DNA of 64,000 nucleotides from Enterococcus diestrammenae (GCF_009933255.1 NZ_MAEI01000026.1:1-64000), one strand, 5' to 3'. Shown: positions 23,591 to 33,930, counted from the first letter of the stretch. The notes: generated from the sequence alone by a model not told the origin. Numbers and translations: made by a program.

Positions 23591-24616
23591 TTATGGCAAA
23601 AATTGTTGATAAACTTCTTCATTGAAAACAACATCGATTTCCCCAACAAAACGGGTATAATCATCTTTTCTGACAAAATGCCGTTTAAAGAGATACAGTC
23701 CGTCCGATTTTGGATCGGTGGAGAAAATCCCCCCCATATCATATTCTGAGGAGCCACGGCTGATAGCGTATTCGATGGCTTCTTGGTTAAGCTGGGTGCT
23801 AGCCCCCATATTACGATGGGTATTGCTGCTTCCAGCGTAAATGTAAAAGCTTTTTTTATTGTAGGAAATGACCATACCTGAAGCCAATACTTCGCCATCA
23901 GGATGGTAGGTTTCAAAGATTTTGACATCGTCGAAGGCCGCTGTCAAACGTTTCAAATAATCCAAGTTGCGCAAGGCGATGTCTTCCCGTTCTGCTACCA
24001 CTTGCAAAAGATCATTTAACCGTTTTAAAGCTTCAGGAAACTCTGGGTCCGCTGCTCCAAACATCTTAGTGGTTAAGCCGTCACGATAGGTTCTTCTGAT
24101 ATTGGAGCGATGTTTTTTCAGATAGGATGCCATCACATCTTCCACCGTCATGCCATCTAAATAAAAGATCATATTGTAGGGAGGATTGCTGTGGTGGCCA
24201 GCTGCGGCGTCATCTGAACTTGCTCGCATGGTAAAGCCGGCTTCTTTGTAGGCAGCCACCAGCTCTTCTGAATAACGGACTTCTGGATCCATTCGCAACA
24301 AGAAGGCGTTGTGTTTTTCCACAACTGGTTGGGCTTCTGCTAGTAAGGCTTTGATTTGCCCAATATCGGTGGGGTCACACACCGGGCCTCGTGGTGCATA
24401 TAAAAAGGCATGTTCTCCATCATTTTTCACAGATAAAATAGACAAGGCACTGTTGATTTTGCCATTTTCATCTTCGGTATACACATAGTCGTGTTCCCAA
24501 TTGTTTTTGACATCTGACCAAGAACGAGCTTGCATCATGTGCCCATAAGGAGATGTTTCGATAAAGTTATCATATTCTGCCACTTTTTCTGTGTCATTTA
24601 AATTTAAGATTGGCAT
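23591..24616 (-). CDS. FemAB/MurM-family peptidoglycan bridge aminoacyltransferase
   Basis: 341 residues forming two GNAT-like halves (N-terminal FIETSPYGHMMQARSWSDVKNNW; C-terminal SFYIYAGSSNTHRNMGASTQLNQEAIEYAISRGSSEYDMGG). FemX/MurM-type enzymes add amino acids from aminoacyl-tRNA to the lysine of lipid II. The family is secure but the amino acid added is not readable from sequence. The next gene upstream, 16 bases away, is an ATP-grasp ligase, so the two are probably one operon. ATG with AAGGAGA upstream. Confidence 0.85.
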   Translation of the reverse strand: MPILNLNDTEKVAEYDNFIETSPYGHMMQARSWSDVKNNWEHDYVYTEDENGKINSALSILSVKNDGEHAFLYAPRGPVCDPTDIGQIKALLAEAQPVVEKHNAFLLRMDPEVRYSEELVAAYKEAGFTMRASSDDAAAGHHSNPPYNMIFYLDGMTVEDVMASYLKKHRSNIRRTYRDGLTTKMFGAADPEFPEALKRLNDLLQVVAEREDIALRNLDYLKRLTAAFDDVKIFETYHPDGEVLASGMVISYNKKSFYIYAGSSNTHRNMGASTQLNQEAIEYAISRGSSEYDMGGIFSTDPKSDGLYLFKRHFVRKDDYTRFVGEIDVVFNEEVYQQFLP

Positions 24617-24632
24617 GGGAATCTCCTTTCAA

Positions 24633-25835
24633 TTAAAAACTTGCTTTCAAGCGTTTATCATTGGTTTTAAGATATTTTTTCACTGTTTCCCGGCGTAACA
24701 ACGAATTGTCCGCGGCATAAGTGATGGTAGTGTCCACATTTTTGATGTCTTTGATTTTAGCGTATTCTGTTGGATTGATTTTCGCATACTGATCATGAAT
24801 AAATTTTTCGGTACAATCTAACCAAAGAAAAGCTTGGTCCCCATAAATCACATCTCGATCAATGTCGTACAAGTCATCCACGACGCTAATCGCATAGTTG
24901 GCACCAGCCACGACTGAAAAGAAGCTTGAGCGGCCTTGGCGTAAGTTGAAGTCAAAGGTCTTGAAGGATTGGGCGGTTTCATCCCATTTGAAATCCATGT
25001 TGGCCAAACCAGTAAACTTGATGTCTTCTAAAAAGTGAATGACATCCGCATACAATTGATCGATTTGTTGACTTGGTTTTGGACTCGTAATCGCTAAATA
25101 ATTGCCCCGGAGTTCGGAATCCGGATTGTCTAATACAATCTGACCAAGGGACAATAAGCGCACTTTGCCTTTTTTGTCACTGTAAACATTTAATACATAT
25201 TCATCGGTGACGGGACCGGCGACATACTCTTGAACCAGCATGTCATGTTGGTAACCATTGTTATATACGTCAGCGATGGCTTTGTCGTATTCGGCTTGAT
25301 TTTGTAAGATATAGGCTTTTTCTTTGCCTTCAAAGGTCAAGCTGAAATAATCGGTACTTTCGCTTGGTTTTAAGATGAGGGGGAAGGTTAAATTTAACTG
25401 ACTTAAATCACTGTTTTCCCGACTCACTTGGTAAGCTTTTGGATAAGGAATCCCATATTTTTCACATTCTTGGTAAAAGTTGACTTTATCGCTATAATAA
25501 ATCCCCATTTTAGGTTCGGCATAAGGAATATGATAATAATTGGACAAAACATCATAATTGGAGAAAATCCGGAACACATAGTTCTCCCCAGAAGCAAACA
25601 AGATTAACTCTGTGTCGGTCATGGATTTGGCATAGTTGACCAAGGTTTCCACCATCACCTCGTCTTTATAAAAGCCGTCCACAACTGTCGTGGAAACAAT
25701 TTTGGAATGTTTGACTTGCATTAATTCAGCATTCCCAAATGCCTGACTAGTCACCCCGTGAGCCATATGAAAGGCGCGAGCAACATTGTACGCATTTAAA
25801 TCGGTCCCAAGAATAACCGGTTGAAAATTCTTCAT
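24633..25835 (-). CDS. ATP-grasp ligase, possible D-aspartate ligase-like bridge enzyme
   Basis: About 400 residues. PVILGTDLNAYNVARAFHMAHGV opens the pre-ATP-grasp domain; FPLILKPSES is the nucleotide-binding segment and TGLANMDFKWDE, FDFNLRQGRSSFF the metal/ATP site. The N-terminus and length recall the enterococcal D-aspartate ligase that makes the D-Asp bridge, and the adjacent FemAB gene supports cell-wall work. Other carboxylate-amine ligases are not excluded. The ATG at 25835 is chosen over a GTG at 25844. Confidence 0.7.
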   Translation of the reverse strand: MKNFQPVILGTDLNAYNVARAFHMAHGVTSQAFGNAELMQVKHSKIVSTTVVDGFYKDEVMVETLVNYAKSMTDTELILFASGENYVFRIFSNYDVLSNYYHIPYAEPKMGIYYSDKVNFYQECEKYGIPYPKAYQVSRENSDLSQLNLTFPLILKPSESTDYFSLTFEGKEKAYILQNQAEYDKAIADVYNNGYQHDMLVQEYVAGPVTDEYVLNVYSDKKGKVRLLSLGQIVLDNPDSELRGNYLAITSPKPSQQIDQLYADVIHFLEDIKFTGLANMDFKWDETAQSFKTFDFNLRQGRSSFFSVVAGANYAISVVDDLYDIDRDVIYGDQAFLWLDCTEKFIHDQYAKINPTEYAKIKDIKNVDTTITYAADNSLLRRETVKKYLKTNDKRLKASF

Positions 25836-26059
25836 GATATACACCCATTCTTTAAAAATTTTGAATTGATCTGGATTTGGTTAAATAAATAAATCATTCA
25901 GAAAAGCGACCTCATTAAAAGAAAAGAAAGCGTTTCTTCTTTTCAGTCATCTTTTCTGCTTATTTTCATCTCGAAAACACCTGAAAACAATATGTTTATG
26001 TTACCCCATCAATGTTGAAAATACAATAAACAACCCCTCAAAACCGCAAAGGAATCCCA

Positions 26060-26932
26060 TTAAAATGAGCGATAAACATATTGATTGTCCGGCGCTTTGA
26101 TGGTGGTGATTTTTTCAGCCTGAACCAGTGGCAAGGTGCGCTTGAAAGGTTTATAAAAACCGGACTGGATCACCCCTTCCACCCGGACCCATTGATCATT
26201 TTCCGTGGAGGTCTTTTCTGGCATGTGCACCCGCAGTCCAAAGACCCCGGAATCCGCCACACAATGAATGATGCCAAAGCGAAAAACAAAGTCATCTTGG
26301 GACTCATCTTGTTGGGCATGGAAGATAAATCCTTCATAACTAATCTTCCTACCAATAAAATCACTAGGGTAATTGTAAATCAACTCCATGACTTCCAAAT
26401 AATTTTCATCGGTAATTTTCAACGTGCCACTATCGCCATATTTTTCTTGAAGTTTGTTCATCTGAGCTTGATAGTCCTCTGCATTGAAATACATGCTGGT
26501 ATTTGGCTGCAGATACTGAGTCTTCATCTGGTCATCCCCCACTGATTCTTTGGCGAGGGGAAACTGAAATCCCTTGGCCTCAACAATGGTCGTGTCCAAG
26601 GAAACCGTCGGAAAGAGACTGCCCACGATGATCGGCAAAGCCAATAAGACATAGGCGATTCCTCGTTGGTACCCTTTGTGAAGACCATGATCGTGCTCGT
26701 CTTCCAACTCATGGTGCTGATGCATTTCATGGTGTTGGGAATCCTTAGCTATTTTTGCAGGATCATCTTTCACCCAAAAATACAGTTGGACCAAAGCCAA
26801 GATCAGCGCCAAGACTGTGGATAAGGTAGCCAAATATTGGTAATGAACATTGATGAATTGATCCAACTTGCCAGTAACTTGCAAATAAAGCATCAATTCC
26901 ACGTAACCTGCCAAGATCAAAACTCGTGCCAT
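26060..26932 (-). CDS. TIGR03943/DUF1980-type subunit of a two-part permease (YcgQ-like)
   Basis: 290 residues with an N-terminal helix (1-20), another at about 30-52, a His-rich loop (HHEMHQHHELEDEHDHGLH, about 75-93), a third helix (98-118) and an extracellular domain ending VQAEKITTIKAPDNQYVY. The His-rich loop hints at metal binding. It follows the partner permease by two bases. The pair is widespread in Firmicutes; the substrate is not established. Confidence 0.8.
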   Translation of the reverse strand: MARVLILAGYVELMLYLQVTGKLDQFINVHYQYLATLSTVLALILALVQLYFWVKDDPAKIAKDSQHHEMHQHHELEDEHDHGLHKGYQRGIAYVLLALPIIVGSLFPTVSLDTTIVEAKGFQFPLAKESVGDDQMKTQYLQPNTSMYFNAEDYQAQMNKLQEKYGDSGTLKITDENYLEVMELIYNYPSDFIGRKISYEGFIFHAQQDESQDDFVFRFGIIHCVADSGVFGLRVHMPEKTSTENDQWVRVEGVIQSGFYKPFKRTLPLVQAEKITTIKAPDNQYVYRSF

Positions 26933-26934
26933 CT

Positions 26935-27942
26935 TTACACCACCAATGCGTAACCAGTGACCACGATCAAAATCAAGCCCACCAGTTTCAGAATAAACTT
27001 GCCATTAAAATACCGTTTCATCATCAATAAATTCTTGATATCCACCATCGGCCCAAAAACGAGAAACGCCACAACTGGCGCGGTTCCAAATAAACTCAAC
27101 AAGGAGGAGCCAATAAAAGCGTCGGCTTCTGAACACAAAGACATGACCAGCGCTAGCACCAACATCACCAAAATGGCTAGCAATTTCGATGAACCCAGCG
27201 TCAAAAGGGTAGCAGTCGGTAAAAACGTCTGCATGCCGGATGCAATCAGAGCACCAATCATCAAATAGCGCCCGGTATCAAAAAATTCATCCAAACTATG
27301 CCGCAACACATGCTCAATTTGATGAAGGAAGCCGCCGTGATGAGCGTGAGTCACGCTACAAGTTGCTGTCACCGTTACATCGGCAGTAGATTCTGCCAGC
27401 AGTGGCTCGGCTTGAATATCCTCGGTGGCCATCAATGTCACATCAGCTAACTCACCCTGTTCTGGGATAGTTACGAGATCATTCTGGGGAGCACTCTTCA
27501 AGATACTTTTTTTATTGAAGTAGGCTAACCAATTGCCTACCACCAAGGCTACAATCACTGCCCCCAACACCCGCAAGGCTGCATAACGCCAAGTGTCGCC
27601 AAAAGCGATATACGTAGAAAAAATGACAATCGGATTGACGATGGGGGCCGTCAGCATAAAAGCAAAGGCGGTGTGTGTTGGCACACCTTTTTTGACAAAT
27701 TGATTGACGATGGGCACGATCCCGCATTCGCAGGAAGGAAAGAAGACCCCCATCACACACCCTACCACGACAGAAGCAAACTTGTTTTTCGGCAAAAAGC
27801 GCCGGACTCGCTCCGGTGTCAAAAAGACATGCAATGTTCCTGAAATTAAGCAGCCCAACAAAACAAAGGGCAAGGCTTCAATCACAATGGATAAAAAAAT
27901 CATCCCCATCTGTAAAACCGAATTTGGCAAACTTTGAAACAT
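26935..27942 (-). CDS. COG0701-type permease (YcgR-like)
   Basis: About 335 residues with at least eight hydrophobic helices in two groups split by a loop with HAHHGG. FFPSCECGIVPIVNQFVKKGVPTHTAF and LTAPIVNPIVI are the characteristic motif of this permease family, which includes ArsP-type organoarsenical exporters. Start at ATG 27942 with AGGAGG 7 bases upstream. A distinct member of the same superfamily is in the arsenic operon at 37998-38984. Confidence 0.8.
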   Translation of the reverse strand: MFQSLPNSVLQMGMIFLSIVIEALPFVLLGCLISGTLHVFLTPERVRRFLPKNKFASVVVGCVMGVFFPSCECGIVPIVNQFVKKGVPTHTAFAFMLTAPIVNPIVIFSTYIAFGDTWRYAALRVLGAVIVALVVGNWLAYFNKKSILKSAPQNDLVTIPEQGELADVTLMATEDIQAEPLLAESTADVTVTATCSVTHAHHGGFLHQIEHVLRHSLDEFFDTGRYLMIGALIASGMQTFLPTATLLTLGSSKLLAILVMLVLALVMSLCSEADAFIGSSLLSLFGTAPVVAFLVFGPMVDIKNLLMMKRYFNGKFILKLVGLILIVVTGYALVV

Positions 27943-28174
27943 TCTCCGACCTCCTGAAGTCACTTTCCTTAATATTTGTCTTTAACGAACAACCGCTATA
28001 AGTTCCCTCAAACACTATACCCCCACTAATTTCGGCTCGCAAGCAATCTTCTAGTCGCTAAAGAAAAATTAGGAAAAAGTCAAGGAGAAACCAAGATTTT
28101 GACTTTCTGGAGTAGGAAGATTACATTGCAGATAGTAGGTTGCTTTTAGCGATCTTTATCAAGGAGGTTGAGCC

Positions 28175-28540
28175 ATGATTTCTGTCGATGATTTTGATAC
28201 GGGGGTACAACAGCTACTCGCCGAACCCATTGCCCTCGCTTATCTTTCCATGCCCAACTGTAGTGTCTGCCTCGCAGTCAAACCCCAACTGAGGCAACGA
28301 TTTCAAGGACAGGTCCCTATCTATCATTTTGATGCCCACCAACTGCCTCGGGTCGCTGGTACGTTTCAAGTCATGACCGCACCAGCCGTCTTGCTCTTTA
28401 TCGATGGCAAAGAAGTTCAGCGACAAGCCCGTTTTATCGACTTTGCTGCATTGGCAAAAACGATTGACGCTTACCAAGAGAGCCAACAACTGGCACCGGT
28501 GGATTATCAAGCGCTGTTTGATCAAATCGAAGGACAATAA
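28175..28540 (+). CDS. Thioredoxin-family protein with CSVC active site
   Basis: 121 residues, ATG with AAGGAGG upstream. IALAYLSMPNCSVCLAVKPQL holds the CxxC; APAVLLFIDGKEVQRQARFI supplies the cis-Pro strand region. No signal peptide, so cytosolic. It is monocistronic, divergent from the permease pair and convergent with rex. Substrate unknown. Confidence 0.85.
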   Translation: MISVDDFDTGVQQLLAEPIALAYLSMPNCSVCLAVKPQLRQRFQGQVPIYHFDAHQLPRVAGTFQVMTAPAVLLFIDGKEVQRQARFIDFAALAKTIDAYQESQQLAPVDYQALFDQIEGQ

Positions 28541-28595
28541 ACAAAGCGAGTGAGCTGTCCGCTTATCTAGTTTGTGGCGTCCCGCTTACAAAAGA

Positions 28596-28644
28596 AAATC
28601 GACCGCGTGCCCCTTTTGAATCAGGGGTATCCTGCGGTCGATTT
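28596..28644. terminator. Bidirectional terminator between thioredoxin gene and rex
   Basis: AAATCGACCGC pairs with GCGGTCGATTT around an inner CCCCTT/AGGGG helix. Both ends carry A or T runs, so it can end both convergent genes. Confidence 0.8.
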
Positions 28645-28648
28645 GTTG

Positions 28649-29293
28649 TTATTTGTTCTCGTCTTGAGAATTGGCATGCAAGAAGTAAATCAGAGTTTGC
28701 AACTCGTTGGTCAGATCGACATTTTGCACCAAGACACTCTTAGGAGCATGTAGTCGTGCTGGCGTAAAGTTAAGAATCCCTTTGATGCCGGATTTAACTA
28801 AATCATCCACTATCGGTTGGGAAGATTCCGCCGGTACGGTCAAAATCGCAATATCGATTTGTTGCAGCTTGATTTGCTCCGCCATGTCGCTTAAGGGATA
28901 CACGGGGATGCCATCCACAATCCGACCCACAATGTCTTCATTGACATCAAAAGCCGCACTGATCCGGATAGAGTTGGATTGGTGGAATTTATATTTCAAC
29001 AAGGCGCTTCCCAAATTCCCGACACCGACTAACGCGACATTTGACATATGATCGTCGTTTAAAGTCTTGGCAAAAAAGTTCATCAAGGCTTCCACGTCAT
29101 AGCCATAGCCCCGCTTGCCCAGTTCGCCAAAATATGAAAAATCCCGACGAATCGTGGCGCTGTCGACTTGGACCGCTTCACTGAGTTCTGTGGATGAGAC
29201 TTTTTGTTTCCCAGAGTTGTTTAAAATTCGCAGATAACGATAGTACAAAGGCAGCCGTTTTGCTGTCGCCTTTGGTATTACTTGGTCTTTCAA
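28649..29293 (-). CDS. rex: Redox-sensing transcriptional repressor Rex
   Basis: 214 residues. N-terminal winged helix ([54 protein letters not shown]) and Rossmann domain with [15 protein letters not shown] for NADH/NAD+. C-terminal helix for domain-swapped dimerisation. Rex represses fermentation and NADH-oxidising genes when NADH is low. Start is a TTG with GGAGG 7-8 bases upstream. TTGTGAA motifs upstream suggest autoregulation. Confidence 0.95.
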   Translation of the reverse strand: MKDQVIPKATAKRLPLYYRYLRILNNSGKQKVSSTELSEAVQVDSATIRRDFSYFGELGKRGYGYDVEALMNFFAKTLNDDHMSNVALVGVGNLGSALLKYKFHQSNSIRISAAFDVNEDIVGRIVDGIPVYPLSDMAEQIKLQQIDIAILTVPAESSQPIVDDLVKSGIKGILNFTPARLHAPKSVLVQNVDLTNELQTLIYFLHANSQDENK

Positions 29294-29353
29294 GGTAGTT
29301 CCTCCTTCTTCTGTTCGATGGGCACAAAGGCTCCCAGATTGGTCACCACCAAT

Positions 29354-29492
29354 TTGTGAAACTTTGTGAGACCCCGCTGCTCTTTTTTTGAGAACTGTTT
29401 ATTTGGGCTGCTGGCTCCCTTGTTACAAGAACCGCAGCTGGATTTGTGAAATTTTCACTTACTAACGGGATAATAACAGGAATTTTGTGAAA
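29354..29492. promoter_or_regulatory. Probable Rex boxes
   Basis: TTGTGAAATTTTCACTT at 29444-29460 is close to the Rex consensus TTGTGAANNNNTTCACAA. Further half-sites TTGTGAA occur at 29354-29360 and about 29485-29491. They lie between rex and the ABC-F gene. The rest of the gap (29294-29750) shows no gene. Confidence 0.65.
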
Positions 29493-29750
29493 AAACAACA
29501 GGATTGCTCAAGTAATCACCTGTTCTCACAGATTCCTTTATTCAAGGCGTCGCGTCTTTTTCAAAAATATGGTAGACTTACCAAGAATCAAGGATTTTGT
29601 TTGCCTTTTTATCCGCTCTTTCTCCCTCACTGATAAGCAAAATTCGCCAGGAAAAGCCACGGTTTTTAGCCAAAAAAACGGCAATCATTTTTTCACAAGG
29701 CCGGCGCTAATCACCGCAGCTTCACGACTAATCATAAAGGAATTTTGATC

Positions 29751-31691
29751 ATGATTTTATTACAAGCCAATCAAATCGCCCGGCTGTTTGGAGCCGACGT
29801 GTTATTCAAAAATATTCAACTAGAAATCGCCGACCATTCACGAATCGGTCTGGTGGGTCGCAATGGTGCTGGCAAATCCACCTTGCTAAAAATCATCGCC
29901 GGTTTGGAAGCTCCTGACGAAGGCCAAATAGCCAAGAACAAAACCGCGACGATGGGTTATTTAGCCCAAGATACGGGATTGGCATCTGACGCGACCGTCT
30001 GGGACGAGATGCTAGAAGCTTTTGCAGAAGTCCGCCAAATGGAGTCTCGTCTGCGCATGTTGGAACAACACATTGCTGATGCTCAGGACCATACTTCCGA
30101 CGCCTATACTCGGCTATTGAAAGAATACGACCAATTACAGCACGATTTCACCGAAAAAAACGGCTACGGCTACGAAACGGAAATTCGCTCTGTGCTCCAC
30201 GGCTTCCAATTCGACGAAAGCTTCTATGAGCAAGCCATCAACACCCTTTCCGGCGGTCAGAAAACCCGTTTGGCCTTAGCCCGGATGCTCTTACAAAAAC
30301 CAGATATCCTGATTCTCGATGAACCTACCAACCATTTGGATATTGAAACCCTCGCCTGGTTAGAAAACTACCTCCAAAACTACAACGGTGCCTTGCTGAT
30401 TGTCTCCCATGACCGCTACTTTTTGGACAAAGTGGTCAGCGAGATTTACGAGCTCAGTCGCCACCGGATGCGCCATTACAAGGGAAATTATAGTCGCTAT
30501 CTCGATTTGAAAGCAGAGCAACTACAAAGCGAATGGAAAGCTTACGAAAAACAACAACAAGAAATCAATAAGCTTGAGGATTTTGTTGCCCGTAATCTGG
30601 TTCGCGCTTCCACCACCAAACGGGCGCAAAGCCGACGCAAACAGTTGGAAAAAATGGAACGGATGGACCGTCCTCAAGGGGATGAAAAATCGGCGCATTT
30701 CCTCTTTGACATCGACAAGCCTTCTGGTAATGTAGTCTGCCAACTAGAAAACGGCGCCATCGGTTATGATGAGGAAGTCTTGGCCGCACCCATCGATTTA
30801 GATATTCGTCGACAAGATGCCATTGCCTTAGTTGGTCCAAACGGGATCGGCAAATCCACCCTCTTGAAATCCCTGATTGGCGCCTTACCATTATTGCAGG
30901 GGGAAGTTCATCTGGGGACCAACGTTTCCATCGGCTACTACGACCAAGGTCAGGCCGATCTCAATAGCCGCAAAACGATTTTATCTGAGCTTTGGGACGA
31001 ACATCCCACCACACCCGAAGTCACCATCCGCAATGTCTTAGGTGGTTTCTTATTTTCTGGTGAGGATGTGGACAAGCCCATCGCCTTGCTTTCAGGGGGC
31101 GAAAAAGCACGGGTGGCATTAGCCAAACTAGCCATGAACAAAGAAAACTTCCTAATTCTCGATGAACCTACCAACCACTTGGATATCGACAATAAAGAAG
31201 TTTTGGAAAACGCCTTGATTGACTATCAAGGTACCCTTCTTTTTGTTTCCCATGACCGCTATTTCATCAATCGGATTGCCTCCAAAGTTATCGAACTCTC
31301 AGAAGATGGAAGCAAGCTTTACCTTGGCGACTACGACTACTATCTGGAAAAGAAACGGGAAGAAGCTGAAATCGCTGCGATGCTCGCTGATTCCGACAAT
31401 TCTCAACCTAGTGCGCCTTCTACTGGCAAACAAACCTTCCAGCAAAGCAAAGAACAACAAAAAATCCTCCGCTCCTTGCAACGAAAAGTCGCCGAAGTGG
31501 AAGACAATCTCGCGACCATCGAAGAAACGCTCCACAACCTAGAAAAAGCGATGGCCGAGCCTGATGTTTTGGAAGATCATGTCCGCCTCACTGACCTCAA
31601 TTCCCAACTGGAAGCTGCCCAGAGTCAACAAGAAAGCTTGTTAGAGCAATGGGAAACCTTCTCTTTGGAATTGGAAGAATATCAAGGATAA
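29751..31691 (+). CDS. ABC-F family ATPase (ribosome-associated)
   Basis: 646 residues with two ABC domains. Walker A GRNGAGKST and GPNGIGKST, signatures LSGGQKTRLALAR and LSGGEKARVALAK, Walker B ILDEPTNHLD twice, an inter-domain linker with a helical hairpin (about 240-300), and a C-terminal coiled coil (about 570-645). No membrane part. ABC-F proteins bind the ribosomal E site; the long C-terminal coiled coil suits the YdiF/Uup-like group. ATG at 29751 preferred to TTG at 29745, with AAAGGA upstream. No evidence of a resistance type. Confidence 0.9.
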   Translation: MILLQANQIARLFGADVLFKNIQLEIADHSRIGLVGRNGAGKSTLLKIIAGLEAPDEGQIAKNKTATMGYLAQDTGLASDATVWDEMLEAFAEVRQMESRLRMLEQHIADAQDHTSDAYTRLLKEYDQLQHDFTEKNGYGYETEIRSVLHGFQFDESFYEQAINTLSGGQKTRLALARMLLQKPDILILDEPTNHLDIETLAWLENYLQNYNGALLIVSHDRYFLDKVVSEIYELSRHRMRHYKGNYSRYLDLKAEQLQSEWKAYEKQQQEINKLEDFVARNLVRASTTKRAQSRRKQLEKMERMDRPQGDEKSAHFLFDIDKPSGNVVCQLENGAIGYDEEVLAAPIDLDIRRQDAIALVGPNGIGKSTLLKSLIGALPLLQGEVHLGTNVSIGYYDQGQADLNSRKTILSELWDEHPTTPEVTIRNVLGGFLFSGEDVDKPIALLSGGEKARVALAKLAMNKENFLILDEPTNHLDIDNKEVLENALIDYQGTLLFVSHDRYFINRIASKVIELSEDGSKLYLGDYDYYLEKKREEAEIAAMLADSDNSQPSAPSTGKQTFQQSKEQQKILRSLQRKVAEVEDNLATIEETLHNLEKAMAEPDVLEDHVRLTDLNSQLEAAQSQQESLLEQWETFSLELEEYQG

Positions 31692-31697
31692 CTCAAC

Positions 31698-31741
31698 AAC
31701 AGCCAAAATCCCCTCGTCACGAGGGGTTTTGGCTGTTTTTC
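31698..31741 (+). terminator. Terminator of the ABC-F gene
   Basis: AACAGCCAAAATCCCCTC pairs perfectly with GAGGGGTTTTGGCTGTT around GTCAC, followed by TTTT. Confidence 0.9.
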
Positions 31742-31838
31742 AGACTTTGGACCGATGGCAAGCTTGCCTATTTTTGCTTTAATAAGAGGCAAGACAATCA
31801 AGGAAGACTAGTTTTCAACCAACCTAAGGAGGTTCATC

Positions 31839-32618
31839 ATGAAGCTGCGAGTTGCTAACCACCCCGTTTTTAAGAAAAGACGCCTACTCCCTCGTCAAAA
31901 AAATCGGATACGCCGACCAGGGCTAGTGGTATTGGGTATCTTTATGATTTTTTGTGGCATGGGGTTATTGGGAGTCGAAGCCTTTAGCTACAGCACCCAT
32001 TGCGACTCGAAGATGGCCTATGTCGAGCCCGAAAGCACCGGACCTACTTATTACGATAGTGCGACAACCTATGCCCAACAAACCAATGATATGTTGGCAA
32101 CCGAAAACATCAAAACGCCGCTGCTCCTCCAAACAGACGAAAACTGGAGCTATCAAGATTATGGAACTGATGGGGGGCGCACGATCTACGAAAACGGCTG
32201 TGCTATCACCTCTTTAGCTATGATCCGTTCTTATCACGAAAAAACCACGGTCACTCCTCCTGAAATTTTGGATTGGTGTCATCAAGAGTACTATGTCGCC
32301 GGTTCTGGTACAGATTGGTCCATCTTCCCCGCCTTTGCCAAAGAGTATGGCTACCAATTTCATGACTTGCAAGATGATTTCCAACAAGCCCAAACCTATT
32401 TGAAAAATCAGATTCCAGTGGTGGTTTCTGTCACTGAAGGCGAGTTTACCTCTCGTGGTCACATCATGGTATTAGCCGCAATGCAAGACGGCTTGATCAA
32501 AGTCTTAGATCCTGCCGATGATGATGAAAAAAATCACAGCTATAACTGGTACACGCCAGAAGAACTCCAATCACAGATTATTCATTATTGGACATTTACT
32601 AAAACAACCGCCCTCTAG
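31839..32618 (+). CDS. Membrane-anchored C39-like cysteine peptidase
   Basis: 259 residues with a basic head, one membrane helix (about 29-50, GLVVLGIFMIFCGMGLLGVEAF) and an extracellular papain-like domain. Catalytic Cys in ENGCAITSLAMI (about 124), His in SRGHIMVLAAM (about 207), Asp in VLDPADD. This is the Peptidase_C39_2 layout. Substrate unknown. ATG with AAGGAGG. Confidence 0.85.
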   Translation: MKLRVANHPVFKKRRLLPRQKNRIRRPGLVVLGIFMIFCGMGLLGVEAFSYSTHCDSKMAYVEPESTGPTYYDSATTYAQQTNDMLATENIKTPLLLQTDENWSYQDYGTDGGRTIYENGCAITSLAMIRSYHEKTTVTPPEILDWCHQEYYVAGSGTDWSIFPAFAKEYGYQFHDLQDDFQQAQTYLKNQIPVVVSVTEGEFTSRGHIMVLAAMQDGLIKVLDPADDDEKNHSYNWYTPEELQSQIIHYWTFTKTTAL

Positions 32619-32630
32619 CCGAGACCTACT

Positions 32631-32659
32631 AGCCATCGACACCATCGATGGCTTTTTTT
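32631..32659 (+). terminator. Terminator after the C39-like peptidase gene
   Basis: AGCCATCGA pairs with TCGATGGCT around a 5-base loop and is followed by seven Ts. Confidence 0.9.
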
Positions 32660-32763
32660 GTTGAGGATGGCTAAATTGAGCACCGAAAAAAGAAAATCCG
32701 TAGTCACGCTTGCGATTTGCTATAATGAAACTACCATCAATCACAAGTAAAGGAAGTGGTAAC

Positions 32764-33876
32764 ATGAAAATCGGAATCGCAAAAGAAATTAAAAACAACG
32801 AGAATCGGGTCGCTTTACCCCCATCTGGTGTCGTAGAACTGGTAGCTTTGGGACATGAAGTCTTAGTAGAAACCAAAGCCGGGATTGGTTCGGCCATTAG
32901 CGATGCCCAGTATCAAGAAGCTGGTGCTAAAATCGTCGCTACACCAGCCGAAATCTGGGCCTGCGAATTGGTCTTAAAAGTCAAAGAACCCGTCAAAGAA
33001 GAGTATCGCTATTTCCGCGAAGGACTGACGCTCTTCACCTATCTGCATATGGCAGCCAACCGCGAGCTTGCCGAGGCTCTCCTAGCTGCCAAGGTCAACG
33101 CCATCGCTTATGAAAATGTCCAAACCGACGATGGTTCCCTGCCCCTCTTAGCACCTATGAGCGAGATTGCCGGCCGCATGGCACCACAACTAGGCGCTCA
33201 ATTTTTGGAACGGCAAAGAGGCGGAAAAGGCGTCCTCCTTTCAGGTGTTCCTGGAGTCAAACAAGGCAAAGTAGTCATCATCGGCGGGGGGATTTCTGGA
33301 ACCAATGCTGCCAAGATTGCCAATGGTTTAGGAGCCCAAGTCACCATCATTGACATCAACCTCAACCGTCTGAAAGAATTGGATAACCAGTTTAATGGTC
33401 AAATCCAAACCCTCGCCTCCAACCAAACCAATATTCAAGAAGCTCTGAGAACTGCCGATTTAGTTATTGGTGCGGTACTGTTACCTGGACACAAAGCCCC
33501 GCAGCTGGTTACCCGAGAAATGGTGGCCGGTATGTCTGAAGGCTCAGTGATTGTCGATATCGCCATCGATCAGGGAGGGATTTTTGCAACTGGTGATCAG
33601 GTAACCACCCATGATGATCCCACCTATGTCAAAGAAGGGGTCATCCATTATGCGGTGGCCAACATGCCCGGTGCAGTACCCCAGACTTCGACTTACGCCT
33701 TGAGTAATGCCACACTACCTTACATGAAACGTTTGGCAGCAAAACCATTGGCCGAAGTCTTGTCAGAAAATAAAGCCCTCTATCGTGGCGTCAATACTTA
33801 CCAAGGCCACTTGACTCTGGCCGCTGTAGCAGAGGATTTGGGCCTTCCTTCAAAAAATCTAAATGAATTGATTTAG
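32764..33876 (+). CDS. ald: Alanine dehydrogenase
   Basis: 370 residues, the normal length. [38 protein letters not shown] (catalytic His), [31 protein letters not shown] (NAD site) and [18 protein letters not shown] are diagnostic. It converts L-alanine to pyruvate and ammonia with NAD+. ATG at 32764 with AAAGGAAG; the frame starts 54 bases earlier without a site. Monocistronic. Confidence 0.95.
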   Translation: MKIGIAKEIKNNENRVALPPSGVVELVALGHEVLVETKAGIGSAISDAQYQEAGAKIVATPAEIWACELVLKVKEPVKEEYRYFREGLTLFTYLHMAANRELAEALLAAKVNAIAYENVQTDDGSLPLLAPMSEIAGRMAPQLGAQFLERQRGGKGVLLSGVPGVKQGKVVIIGGGISGTNAAKIANGLGAQVTIIDINLNRLKELDNQFNGQIQTLASNQTNIQEALRTADLVIGAVLLPGHKAPQLVTREMVAGMSEGSVIVDIAIDQGGIFATGDQVTTHDDPTYVKEGVIHYAVANMPGAVPQTSTYALSNATLPYMKRLAAKPLAEVLSENKALYRGVNTYQGHLTLAAVAEDLGLPSKNLNELI

Positions 33877-33930
33877 CTAGATAACCTTAAGAAAGTCGTC
33901 TAGCTAACAACAAGCTACCAAATAGAAAAT

